Shown here: piece by piece, positions 17,258 to 25,666 of the stretch
Position numbering within the stretch: the first letter of the stretch is position 1
Layout of the letters: every line of letters starts with the position of its first letter
Assembly (NCBI RefSeq): GCF_030546745.1
Contig: NZ_JAUOPD010000002.1
Coordinates: forward strand, 62,001 to 126,000
Direction of reading: 5' to 3'
DNA from: Thalassotalea sp. 1_MG-2023
GTDB lineage: Bacteria; Pseudomonadota; Gammaproteobacteria; Enterobacterales; Alteromonadaceae
DNA length: 64,000 nt
Notes under the pieces: generated by a model
What the model saw: only the letters and a program-made list of their open reading frames with translations
What the model was told of the DNA's origin: nothing
The model's database searches: none
Position numbers and translations under genes: made by a program

Positions 17258-17512
17258 ACTGGGAAAGATAAAAATCGAAAGACAGTTTATCCCTTTACGC
17301 AGACTTGCAACTATTACCCTAGATATGAGAATTTTACTTCTAGCGAATTCCCGAACTATTATAGAACTAGCTTAGTTCTGACAGACAACTAAGCCACCAA
17401 AGCGATCATAGATACTTTAAATCAAAGCGACAGTTCTTCCGATAAAGCAGACATTAACTTTAATTCTCAACTTCATTCGCTATATCAATTAAGGCTTAGT
17501 AGTCATGATTAG
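17258..17512 (+). pseudogene. Possible decayed coding remnant in the 16936-17534 gap
   Basis: The 599 bases between the alpha/beta hydrolase and the next gene hold no intact gene. In one plus-strand frame, 44 protein-like codons (TGKDKNRKTVYPFTQTC onwards) run from 17258 to a TAA at 17390-17392. The same frame then continues open as ATKAIIDTLNQSDSSSDKAD up to a TAG at 17510-17512. Another in-frame TAA sits at 17255. The composition looks like real protein, but I do not recognise the family, and chance is possible. A 7-bp inverted repeat (AGAACTA/TAGTTCT, 17363-17379) lies inside it. Confidence 0.25.
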
Positions 17513-17534
17513 CTAAATTACTAAACCTGAACAT

Positions 17535-17963
17535 CTACTGTTTAACTGCGAACCATGAAGCCACGACCCCTGCCGGATTTGTTCCCCCATTACTATTGCT
17601 ATGAGGTATTGTCCGAACAATAGAGCCAATAATAGCGGGAGTTTGATCAATACCGTTTGACCACGAATTTGCTAAATACCCTATATAGTTATATATCCAC
17701 TTTTCACCGCCCACAATACCCTTACCTTGGAAATCAATGGTAAAAGGATTTCCATAGGTAATATTACCTGTTAAATTAAGAGACCACTGAGGGCCGTAAA
17801 TCCGTCCTTGTAGAATATTAGGTTTAGAGGTTTCTATTTCGATGGTTCCCATGCCAAAAAGCAAATTTTCAATAGGATCCTTTGGATCTGTCTGCTTGAT
17901 GTCATTTTTAAAACTACGATATGTCCAACTACCTTCAAAAATTTTATGAATTGAATCATCCAT
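17535..17963 (-). CDS. Unrecognised small beta-rich protein paired with the mono-haem protein
   Basis: I do not recognise this 142-residue protein. It has no signal peptide or membrane segment and reads as alternating beta strands (GSWTYRSFKND, GMGTIEIETS, LQGRIYGPQWSLNLTGNI, FTIDFQGKGIVGG). It ends in VASWFAVKQ, suggesting a small beta-barrel of lipocalin or avidin-like size. That is only a pattern impression. It starts nine bases after the stop of the mono-haem protein gene, with an AGGAAAA ribosome site, so the two form an operon and probably act on the same substrate or process. Confidence 0.65.
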   Translation of the reverse strand: MDDSIHKIFEGSWTYRSFKNDIKQTDPKDPIENLLFGMGTIEIETSKPNILQGRIYGPQWSLNLTGNITYGNPFTIDFQGKGIVGGEKWIYNYIGYLANSWSNGIDQTPAIIGSIVRTIPHSNSNGGTNPAGVVASWFAVKQ

Positions 17964-17972
17964 TTTCTTTTC

Positions 17973-19673
17973 CTATTTCTTTATCGATAGTGGTTTCGCA
18001 AATAAAAAGCCCCAAACAAAATCTGTTTGTAATACATTTAATTTAGGAGGGGTGTCACTTTCATTGAACCAATTTGGATTTGGTATACCATTAACACTTT
18101 TAGCATACCCATAATCTGTCAGGATTTGATTAAATACACTCAGTTTGAAAAAATCAGCTTTTTTGTTGCTGATTCCAACCCCTGCTCTTGAGTGGCAAGA
18201 AACACAGCTAGAACCATCCATAAACCCAGCTTCTGTCACAGAGTTCCCTAGATATGTTGGACGCCCAGTGTGATCTGTGAAATCTATTTGAGAACCCTTC
18301 AATCGATAACTTAACCATGCTTTGTCTTGAGGGTCTGGCTCATGTTTACTTGTACTTTTACCTGAACCAATGTTTGCAGCATGAAAAATATTTGCTAGTT
18401 GAGGTTTAATTTTTTCTGGTTTGTAACGCTTATTTCGATCAAAAACAGTTGAGACTGAGGATAAATTATCAGATTTAACCTTTGGAGCTACGTAGTTATC
18501 AAAAACATTTTTTGGTAATTTATCACTACTTTTAAAACCAAAGGAGTCATTGCAACCAGTAATATCACAACGCCCTGGTAAATTTACATGCTCAAACGTT
18601 GTCCATATCCATTGAGGGATGTCTTTAGAACTAATGTGAAATGCAATAAGGTAATGTTCACCTTGCCACAAACATTTTTCATTAGTTTTAGGATCTTTAA
18701 TTTGAGTTGCCATATGTTTGGTAATATAGGGATTGCTTTCATCATTGGTCATTTTAAGTTTCTTAGCTAAATCTTTATGCATCCAATTACTTTTGATCAT
18801 TACAGCGTTAGAGGGTAAATCGATTTTAGTTAAAATAGCCGCAGGATCACTCGTGTTAGAGGACTTATTAATTCTATGATAAGGGGCATTACTTGTATTG
18901 AGGTTCTTAGAGTTTCGGTCAAATACATCCAGTACACCATCTGAATTATATAAATTATTAGCAAACAAGTAATTATGAAAAGGCGCATTTCTCACTGTCA
19001 ATTCAGCATTGGTTTGACGAATTATTCTACCGATACTTTCATAATCAGTAGGAACAAGATTATTGACTATGTTTGCAGAGCAATTGGGTAAAGTAAGACT
19101 TTGTTTTCTTGAAAGTAATAATTTATTAGAATCCTTTCGTATTTTATTAGTAACTAGATGTTCTATAATTGAAGGACGACCAATTCGGATAATCTTTTTA
19201 TCTGATGCTAATGATAAAGAACTCATTGATTTTGCATTATTTAATTTTTTTAATGATTCATTAAACACAGTCCCAGGAAATATTGGACAATGACCTTCAG
19301 GGTTGTTAGTGGCTCCTGGTTGACAACAATCAACGCCTTGCTGTCCTCCTTGGGAGCATAATTGATATGGTTCGGAAGGCCAGTTTTGAGTCTCATCAGC
19401 CCAGTTAGACCAAAATCTATCATTTATTACATCAATATATAGTTTCCATGAAAACATATCAGGGCAGGTCATTGCTGGATTTGTGATTGTAGCTGGGAAT
19501 ATAAACTTTCCATTTTCATAAGACATAGAGCACTCTTCAGCATCTCGAATATCAGCCAAAAAATACATACTATAATCAATTTGATTTGCAATACGTTCTT
19601 CTGCGCTGCTTTGAATTGTGAATGCTAATAGAAAGGAAAACACTATTTTGGTGTAAAGTTTAAAATTGATCAT
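17973..19673 (-). CDS. Exported mono-haem c-type cytochrome-like protein of unknown family
   Basis: The 566-residue protein has a signal peptide (MINFKLYTKIVFSFLLAFTIQSSAEE). It has one haem c attachment motif near the C-terminus (SSCVSCHSRAGVG, about residue 495-507). The N-terminal part has several cysteines (CSMSY, TCPDMF, LCSQGG, DCCQPG, HCPIF) that could form disulfides in the periplasm. The middle has a WQGEHYLIAFHI segment. I do not recognise a named enzyme domain. The haem motif indicates maturation by a cytochrome c system and a redox role. An AAGGA ribosome site precedes the ATG, and an 18-bp palindrome lies 20 bases upstream. The small gene at 17535 follows in the same operon. Confidence 0.7.
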   Translation of the reverse strand: MINFKLYTKIVFSFLLAFTIQSSAEERIANQIDYSMYFLADIRDAEECSMSYENGKFIFPATITNPAMTCPDMFSWKLYIDVINDRFWSNWADETQNWPSEPYQLCSQGGQQGVDCCQPGATNNPEGHCPIFPGTVFNESLKKLNNAKSMSSLSLASDKKIIRIGRPSIIEHLVTNKIRKDSNKLLLSRKQSLTLPNCSANIVNNLVPTDYESIGRIIRQTNAELTVRNAPFHNYLFANNLYNSDGVLDVFDRNSKNLNTSNAPYHRINKSSNTSDPAAILTKIDLPSNAVMIKSNWMHKDLAKKLKMTNDESNPYITKHMATQIKDPKTNEKCLWQGEHYLIAFHISSKDIPQWIWTTFEHVNLPGRCDITGCNDSFGFKSSDKLPKNVFDNYVAPKVKSDNLSSVSTVFDRNKRYKPEKIKPQLANIFHAANIGSGKSTSKHEPDPQDKAWLSYRLKGSQIDFTDHTGRPTYLGNSVTEAGFMDGSSCVSCHSRAGVGISNKKADFFKLSVFNQILTDYGYAKSVNGIPNPNWFNESDTPPKLNVLQTDFVWGFLFAKPLSIKK

Positions 19674-19692
19674 TTTCAGTCCTTGAATTTGT

Positions 19693-19710
19693 TAATCTAT
19701 AAATAGATTA
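19693..19710. promoter_or_regulatory. 18-bp palindrome in the leader of the mono-haem gene
   Basis: TAATCTAT (19693-19700) and ATAGATTA (19703-19710) form a perfect inverted repeat with a two-base centre. It lies 20-37 bases upstream of the ATG of the mono-haem protein gene. Its size and place fit an operator for a dimeric regulator, or a short leader hairpin. The rest of the 414-base gap (19674-20087) holds AT-rich DNA and the cysJ upstream region, with no gene I can support. Confidence 0.5.
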
Positions 19711-19989
19711 GCACCTCCTATATTACTGTCCAATAATTAACCAAAAAATCAGAAAAATAAATAAGCTACTTCAACACACTATAAAAATTATTCTTCACTA
19801 GATATATTCAAACTTCTGGAAATATATATTTTGTTTGGCAAAAGAAACCCCGTGCGTTTAGTCTAATTCTGAGAAGTCCAATTATCACTATAAATGAGGA
19901 CTTAAGCTTACGTTGAGAATATCGGAAAATAATCTCATTCTTGGTGAGGTTCACCAATAGTGCTTGATAGTACAGAAAAAAAGTTCAAT

Positions 19990-20004
19990 ATTCCTTTTTG
20001 GAAT
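19990..20004. promoter_or_regulatory. ATTCC-N5-GGAAT palindrome upstream of cysJIH, possible CysB site
   Basis: ATTCC (19990-19994) and GGAAT (20000-20004) flank TTTTT about 83 bases before the cysJ start. CysB, the LysR-type activator of sulfate assimilation genes, binds AT-rich dyads in this position in enteric bacteria. The assignment is by position and symmetry only. Confidence 0.35.
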
Positions 20005-20087
20005 AAAAAAGCCTTTTCTATTCTTTTTAATTTATACGTTCTCAGTCTATTCTTCTCCCATATTAGTAATGGGCGAGTTGACGATAA

Positions 20088-21878
20088 ATGTCTGAGCAAA
20101 ATTTAAATCAAACGATGTTAAATCAAGAGCAATTAACCACGCTTAAAGAAACGATTGGTGGTTATTCTCCGCTACAATTAGCTTGGGCAAGCGGTTATTT
20201 AGCAGCAAAAAGCGAAGGTTCATCAATTGCTGTATTACCCACAGCAAGTGCTCCGCAAGCATCCGCGACCTTAACTATTCTATATGGTTCGCAAACAGGT
20301 AATGCTAAAGGTGTTGCAAAAAAATTGGCTGAACAAGCGCAAGCGCAAGGTTTGGCGGTTGACTGTAAAAGTATGGGTGAGTTCAAGCCGAAAAGTATCA
20401 AAAATGTTACGCATTTATTGATTGTTGCAAGTACCAATGGTGAAGGCGAGCCGCCTGATGATGCGATAGGTTTTCATGAGTTTTTATCGTCGAAAAAAGC
20501 ACCGAAACTAGATCATTTACATTACAGCGTGCTCGCGCTGGGTGATTCAAGTTACGAATTTTTCTGTAAAACAGGTAAAGATTTTGATGAATATTTAGCA
20601 AATCTTGGCGCGAAACAAATCGCTCCACGTTTAGATTGTGATGTTGACTATGATGATGATGCACAAGCATGGTCAGAAGATATTCTAACGAAGTCTCAAG
20701 ATTTATTGGGTGCTAATATCTCAGCAACTAATGTTGTCGCGATGCCAACAGCTGGCGCAACGAGCCAATATACTAAGCAAAACCCATATGCAGCTGAACT
20801 AGCGCTAAGTCAAAAAATTACCGGTCGAGATTCAAATAAAGATGTACGACATATTGAGGTAGATCTAGGTGAATCAGGAATAACCTATCAAGCAGGTGAT
20901 GCGTTAGGTGTTTGGTTTGAAAATGATCTTGAACTCGTTAATGAGTTAATCGCAGCGTTGTCTTTATCAGCAGATGATACGATTACGGTGAATAAAGAAG
21001 CGTATCGGTTACAAGATGCCTTAGTCTCTAAATTAGAAATCACACAAACAGCACCTGCATTTATAGAGTTTTGGGCGAGCGTTTCCAATGATGAAACCTT
21101 AACAAAGCTAGCAAGTGATAAAAATACAGCACGCGAATATGCGGCTAATCATCAAGTTGTTGATATTGTAAAAGCTGCGCCAGCTTCGGTTGAAGCACAA
21201 GTGTTTGTTGATGCGCTGCGTAAAATTACTCCGCGTTTGTATTCTATTGCATCTAGCCAGTCGGAAGTTGATGAAGAAGTACATTTAACCGTTGGTTTAG
21301 TGGAATATCAACAAGGCGAACAAACCAGAGCCGGCGGTGCTTCAAGCTTTTTAGGTAAGCGTTTAGCCGAAGGTGGCGAAGTAAAAGTATTCATCGAACA
21401 TAACGATAACTTCCGGTTACCACAAGATAGTAATACACCTGTGATCATGATTGGGCCAGGCACCGGTATTGCGCCGTTCCGTGCTTTTTTACAGGAACGA
21501 GATGCCGCAGAAGCAGAAGGCGATAATTGGCTGTTCTTTGGCGACCAAACATTTACTCAAGATTTTCTATACCAGCTTGAATGGCAAGGCTATTTGAAAT
21601 CAGGTTTATTAACGCGCCTTGATCTTGCTTTTTCTCGTGATCAAGCTGAGAAAATTTATGTACAAGACCGCTTACGCGAACAAGCCGCTGATGTTTACGC
21701 ATGGCTAGAGCGTGGCGCACATATCTATGTGTGTGGTGATATGAGTAGGATGGCGAAAGATGTGGAAACGGCACTTATCGATATTATCGCAGAGCAAGGC
21801 AATAAAACGGCTGAACAAGCTGAGCAATATTTAAAAGATTTACGCAATGATAAGCGTTATCAGAAGGATGTTTACTAA
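20088..21878 (+). CDS. cysJ: Sulfite reductase [NADPH] flavoprotein alpha subunit
   Basis: The 596-residue protein passes electrons from NADPH through FAD and FMN to the sulfite reductase haemoprotein in assimilatory sulfate reduction. The flavodoxin-like FMN domain ([19 protein letters not shown], about 62-200) is followed by the FAD domain (RLYSIASSQ) and the NADPH domain ([16 protein letters not shown], then [13 protein letters not shown]). It ends in DKRYQKDVY, the normal C-terminus. E. coli CysJ has 599 residues, so it is full length. Its stop overlaps the cysI start by one base in a cysJIH operon. Confidence 0.97.
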   Translation: MSEQNLNQTMLNQEQLTTLKETIGGYSPLQLAWASGYLAAKSEGSSIAVLPTASAPQASATLTILYGSQTGNAKGVAKKLAEQAQAQGLAVDCKSMGEFKPKSIKNVTHLLIVASTNGEGEPPDDAIGFHEFLSSKKAPKLDHLHYSVLALGDSSYEFFCKTGKDFDEYLANLGAKQIAPRLDCDVDYDDDAQAWSEDILTKSQDLLGANISATNVVAMPTAGATSQYTKQNPYAAELALSQKITGRDSNKDVRHIEVDLGESGITYQAGDALGVWFENDLELVNELIAALSLSADDTITVNKEAYRLQDALVSKLEITQTAPAFIEFWASVSNDETLTKLASDKNTAREYAANHQVVDIVKAAPASVEAQVFVDALRKITPRLYSIASSQSEVDEEVHLTVGLVEYQQGEQTRAGGASSFLGKRLAEGGEVKVFIEHNDNFRLPQDSNTPVIMIGPGTGIAPFRAFLQERDAAEAEGDNWLFFGDQTFTQDFLYQLEWQGYLKSGLLTRLDLAFSRDQAEKIYVQDRLREQAADVYAWLERGAHIYVCGDMSRMAKDVETALIDIIAEQGNKTAEQAEQYLKDLRNDKRYQKDVY

Positions 21879-23614
21879 TGACAGATGTAACCCAAGAAAA
21901 CGGCCCTTTAATTGTCGAAGGCACCCTCGCTGATAATGAAAGATTGAAGCGCGAAAGTATTTTTTTACGCGGCACAATAAAGGAAGATTTATCTGATGCC
22001 GTCACTGGTGGCTTTAATGGTGATAACTTTCAATTGATACGCTTTCATGGCATGTATCAACAAGACGACCGTGATATTCGAGCCGAAAGAACAAAACAAA
22101 AATTAGAACCGTTACATAACGTGATGCTTCGCGCACGTATGCCGGGCGGCATTATCACCCCTACGCAATGGTTAGCGATAGATAAGTTTGCTGAAGAAAA
22201 AACCATGTATGGTTCTATTCGGTTAACAACACGCCAAACCTTCCAATTTCACGGCGTATTAAAGCCTAACATCAAACTGATGCATCAAACCTTAAACAGC
22301 ATTGGCATTGATGCTATTGCAACCGCTGGTGATGTTAACCGAAACGTATTATGTACCACTAACCCTGTTGAATCTGAACTTCATCAAGAAGCGTATGAAT
22401 GGGCGAAGAAAATTAGTGAGCACTTGCTTCCTAAAACACGCGCATATGCCGAGATTTGGTTAGACGGTGAAAAGCTTGAAGGTGAAAAAGGTGAAAAGAC
22501 CGAAGAACCTATTTTAGGCAGCAATTACTTACCACGTAAGTTTAAAACAACGGTTGTTATTCCACCGCAAAATGATGTGGATGTGCATGCTAACGACTTG
22601 AACTTTGTTGCCATTGCTGACCAAGGCAAGCTTGTTGGTTTTAACGTGTTAGTGGGCGGCGGTTTAGCCATGACCCATGGCGATAAATCAACGTACCCTA
22701 GAAAAGCAGATGATTTTGGCTTTGTACCTTTAGCGAATACTTTAGATGTTGCCGCTGCCGTTGTAACAACACAGCGTGATTGGGGTAACCGGGTAAATCG
22801 TAAAAATGCAAAAACGAAGTACACCCTAGATAGAGTAGGCATTGATACGTTTAAAGCAGAAGTTGAACGTAGAGCAGGTGTGGTATTTGAGCAAAGTCGT
22901 CCTTATGAATTTACCGAACGTGGTGATCGTTTAGGTTGGGTTGCGGGTATCGATGGTAAGCATCATTTAGCGTTGTTTATTGAAAATGGACGCTTATTAG
23001 ATTATCCAGGAAAACCGTTAAAAACAGGCGTTGCTGAAATTGCGAAAATACATAAAGGTGATTTTCGTATGACAGCTAACCAGAATCTGATCATCGCCGG
23101 CGTTGATGAAGCAGATAAAGCAACAATTGAGAAAATTGCTAGAGAACACGGCTTACTTGACGATAAAGTGTCAAACCAGCGTAAAAACTCAATGGCGTGT
23201 GTTGCATTTCCAACTTGCCCATTAGCAATGGCAGAAGCGGAACGTTATTTACCAGGGTTGATTGATGATGTTGATAGCATTCTTAATAAGCATGGTATTG
23301 GTGATGAGCATATTATTTTACGTGTAACGGGCTGTCCGAATGGTTGTGGCCGTGCAATGTTAGCTGAGCTTGGTTTAGTGGGTAAAGGACCAGGTAAATA
23401 CAATATGCACTTAGGTGGAAATATTTCTGGTACACGCGTTCCTAAAATGTATAAAGAAAACCTCGATGAACAAGCCATTTTAACGGAAATCGATTCTTTA
23501 GTCGCTCGTTGGGTTGCTGAGCGTGAACAACATGAAGCTTTTGGTGATTTTGTGATACGAGTTGGTATTGTTCAAGAAGTGAAAGTCAGTAAGCGAGACT
23601 TCTATGACCAATAA
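21878..23614 (+). CDS. cysI: Sulfite reductase [NADPH] haemoprotein beta subunit
   Basis: The 578-residue protein reduces sulfite to sulfide with six electrons from CysJ, using a coupled sirohaem and 4Fe-4S cluster. The cluster cysteines are seen in [20 protein letters not shown] and [16 protein letters not shown], the expected C-x5-C and C-x3-C pairs. Conserved arginine-rich siroheme-binding patches ([23 protein letters not shown]) are present. The length matches E. coli CysI (570). It overlaps cysJ by one base and cysH by 11 bases, so translation is coupled along the operon. Confidence 0.97.
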   Translation: MTDVTQENGPLIVEGTLADNERLKRESIFLRGTIKEDLSDAVTGGFNGDNFQLIRFHGMYQQDDRDIRAERTKQKLEPLHNVMLRARMPGGIITPTQWLAIDKFAEEKTMYGSIRLTTRQTFQFHGVLKPNIKLMHQTLNSIGIDAIATAGDVNRNVLCTTNPVESELHQEAYEWAKKISEHLLPKTRAYAEIWLDGEKLEGEKGEKTEEPILGSNYLPRKFKTTVVIPPQNDVDVHANDLNFVAIADQGKLVGFNVLVGGGLAMTHGDKSTYPRKADDFGFVPLANTLDVAAAVVTTQRDWGNRVNRKNAKTKYTLDRVGIDTFKAEVERRAGVVFEQSRPYEFTERGDRLGWVAGIDGKHHLALFIENGRLLDYPGKPLKTGVAEIAKIHKGDFRMTANQNLIIAGVDEADKATIEKIAREHGLLDDKVSNQRKNSMACVAFPTCPLAMAEAERYLPGLIDDVDSILNKHGIGDEHIILRVTGCPNGCGRAMLAELGLVGKGPGKYNMHLGGNISGTRVPKMYKENLDEQAILTEIDSLVARWVAEREQHEAFGDFVIRVGIVQEVKVSKRDFYDQ

Positions 23615-24365
23615 TACACAACCTGTCACATCATCAGTGATCAGTAATAAATTCCCAGCGTCTTTACCAGAACCTTGGCTGACGCAATGGAACGAGTTAC
23701 TTGAAAAACAAAGTGCAATTGGTCGTGTAGAGTGGGCGCTAGAAAACTTACCTGGTCAGTTTGTGCTTTCCTCAAGCTTTGGTATTCAATCTGCGGTCAT
23801 GCTACATATGATGACACAAGTTGATCCTAATATACCGGTAATATTAACCGATACTGGACATTTATTTCCGGAAACATATCAATTTATAGATACGCTTGCA
23901 GAAAAGTTAAAGTTAAATCTTCATGTCTATAGTGCGAAAGAAAGTGCTGCCTGGCAATTAGCTAAATATGGCGAAGAATGGGCGAAAGATGAACAAGCCT
24001 TAAAAGCGTATAATCGACGTAATAAGGTGGAGCCACTAGAGCGGGGTTTAACTGAACATTCAGCCGGCACATGGTTTTCAGGAATACGTCGACAACAATC
24101 AGATCACCGTGAGGGGCTGTCTGTTGTAAGTATTTTACGCGGGCGTTTTAAAGTACACCCGATTATTGATTGGCATAATAAAGATGTACATCAGTATCTG
24201 ACAAAACATGGTTTACCTTATCACCCATTATGGGACCAAGGCTATGTAAGTGTTGGTGATACACATTCAACGCGGCCATTAACATTAGGTATGAATGAAA
24301 ACGATGTACGTTTTTCAGGAATGCAAAGAGAATGTGGTCTTCATACAGATGGAGATGGTATTTAA
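23604..24365 (+). CDS. cysH: Phosphoadenosine phosphosulfate (PAPS) reductase
   Basis: The 253-residue enzyme reduces PAPS to sulfite with thioredoxin, just upstream of CysJI in the pathway. It shows the PP-loop-like [39 protein letters not shown] and the C-terminal redox cysteine in [11 protein letters not shown]. It lacks the paired CC...CxxC cluster cysteines of APS reductases, so it should use PAPS. cysDNC, which would make PAPS, are not in this window. It ends the operon before a strong terminator. Confidence 0.96.
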   Translation: MTNNTQPVTSSVISNKFPASLPEPWLTQWNELLEKQSAIGRVEWALENLPGQFVLSSSFGIQSAVMLHMMTQVDPNIPVILTDTGHLFPETYQFIDTLAEKLKLNLHVYSAKESAAWQLAKYGEEWAKDEQALKAYNRRNKVEPLERGLTEHSAGTWFSGIRRQQSDHREGLSVVSILRGRFKVHPIIDWHNKDVHQYLTKHGLPYHPLWDQGYVSVGDTHSTRPLTLGMNENDVRFSGMQRECGLHTDGDGI

Positions 24366-24396
24366 CGTTACTGTCATCAAGCTTAACGTATTTAAT

Positions 24397-24427
24397 AAAG
24401 CCTTTAAGAATAACTCTTAAAGGCTTT
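24397..24427. terminator. Bidirectional terminator after cysJIH
   Basis: A perfect 13-bp stem (AAAGCCTTTAAGA at 24397-24409 with TCTTAAAGGCTTT at 24415-24427) has a five-base loop. It lies between the convergent cysH and the gene ending at 24429. Both sides are AT-rich, though the T tracts are short. Confidence 0.75.
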
Positions 24428-24428
24428 A

Positions 24429-25325
24429 TTATTGTAAGGCAAATATATTTGAAAATTCTTCTTTAATGTAAGCGCGATATTTGTTGTCTGGTTTGTTGGC
24501 AATTAATTGCGCGAGCTCAGTGCCAATGGGCGTAAACTTATAAAAAGATAACAAAGCATTATTTTTTTTTGGTGTAAGGTTAAAGGGTTCGCCATTGTAA
24601 TCAAAATGTAGCGTGTCCCCTTTTTTTAATGGGGTTGTTTCTGTTTCTTGAATAAAGATTAGATGGTTATCTGCCAACGTTAATAATTCAGCATAAGGTA
24701 ACCCGAAAGCCGAAAGGTTGATAGGATAATGACGATTACCCGTAAAAAAATTAATAATGCCGGGTGTTTGAGAGGCGCCGGAAATAAGACGCATGTTTTT
24801 ACGATGGTTGTCACTTACTGCCAAACTGCATGCTTTGGCTAATAGCTTCGCTTCATGTATGCTCATCGTGCGAAAGGTTTGTAATGACTTTAACGAAAAG
24901 CTACCTGGCGATGATATTTCGCCTGCGAGTATTTTGGCCCACAAATCTTGCATGGTTTTATTACTAATATGCTCAGCTAACTCAATAAAGCTGGCAAACC
25001 AGTCTTGATCAACTCGGTCGGTCACCTTGTCACCAGCACAATATGTTACGGCACGCTGAATGATACTTTCCATGTTTTGCTGTTTACGCAACACGGTGGT
25101 GCGCTCTCTTTTTTTGCACCTGTCTTCAAGTGGCATTTGTTTTTCAATGGGCAGTAAAGAACCGTCAATAACAAATTGTTTGGCTAAACCCAGTAGTTGC
25201 ATTTGAGAGGAAAGTTGATTGGTTTGCTTGTTTTGTTGTTGATGCTCTGTGGTCGTAACAATTTCAGCGGTATTTTCAGCCTCAACGACTACTGGTTCAG
25301 TAGAAGGTGTTTTTGTAACTTTCAT
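24429..25325 (-). CDS. TIGR03899-type conserved protein
   Basis: This protein of about 298 residues resembles the TIGR03899 proteins of Vibrio, Shewanella and relatives, related to DUF2806. The characteristic patches are DRVDQDWFASFIELAEHIS, MQDLWAKILAGEISSPGSFS and LKSLQTFRTMSIHEAKLL. The function is unknown. The N-terminal 40 residues are low-complexity (Thr/Glu/Gln-rich). I use the ATG at 25325 because GAGG sits eight bases before it; an upstream TTG at 25361 lacks a ribosome site. No signal peptide is seen. It ends at a terminator shared with cysH. Confidence 0.7.
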   Translation of the reverse strand: MKVTKTPSTEPVVVEAENTAEIVTTTEHQQQNKQTNQLSSQMQLLGLAKQFVIDGSLLPIEKQMPLEDRCKKRERTTVLRKQQNMESIIQRAVTYCAGDKVTDRVDQDWFASFIELAEHISNKTMQDLWAKILAGEISSPGSFSLKSLQTFRTMSIHEAKLLAKACSLAVSDNHRKNMRLISGASQTPGIINFFTGNRHYPINLSAFGLPYAELLTLADNHLIFIQETETTPLKKGDTLHFDYNGEPFNLTPKKNNALLSFYKFTPIGTELAQLIANKPDNKYRAYIKEEFSNIFALQ

Positions 25326-25484
25326 CTTTATTGCCTCATTTACGTAAAGAGCGATTGACAAAACTGATAAAACTGCCGTTAATAATAGAATAGGTATATT
25401 TTATCTTGGCAAAAATTCATGTAAAACCTTTGGTTAGTATTACTGGCGCGCATAAAAATGTCTATGGCTATTTTTAATTCGTCA

Positions 25485-25500
25485 TTAAACACTTGTTTAA
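25485..25500. promoter_or_regulatory. TTAAAC-N4-GTTTAA palindrome
   Basis: Perfect 6-bp arms (TTAAAC and GTTTAA) flank ACTT in the 341-base divergent region between the TIGR03899-type gene and the EAL protein gene. It resembles the AAAC-N4-GTTT pattern described for PsrA-type fatty-acid regulators. It closely matches the site at 34601-34618 before fadB. The rest of this gap holds AT-rich promoter-like DNA and no gene. Confidence 0.4.
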
Positions 25501-25666
25501 CAGTATATTAACATCTTAGAAAATGTTGATAATTATCTCATTGTTTTATTGAATAATCTGTCACTCACTTTTATTATGTAAGTGATAGCGAATAAAATTA
25601 ACAATAATGTACTAGTGTCTATCGCTAGGTTTTCAGTGAGCTAATGGCCACTGATTAGAGGGAAAT

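Noticed and set aside
17238-17372. Small plus-strand ORF of 44 codons (MFRQNLKLGK...)
   Set aside because: It has no ribosome site or recognisable domain and overlaps the other protein-like frame. Chance is more likely.
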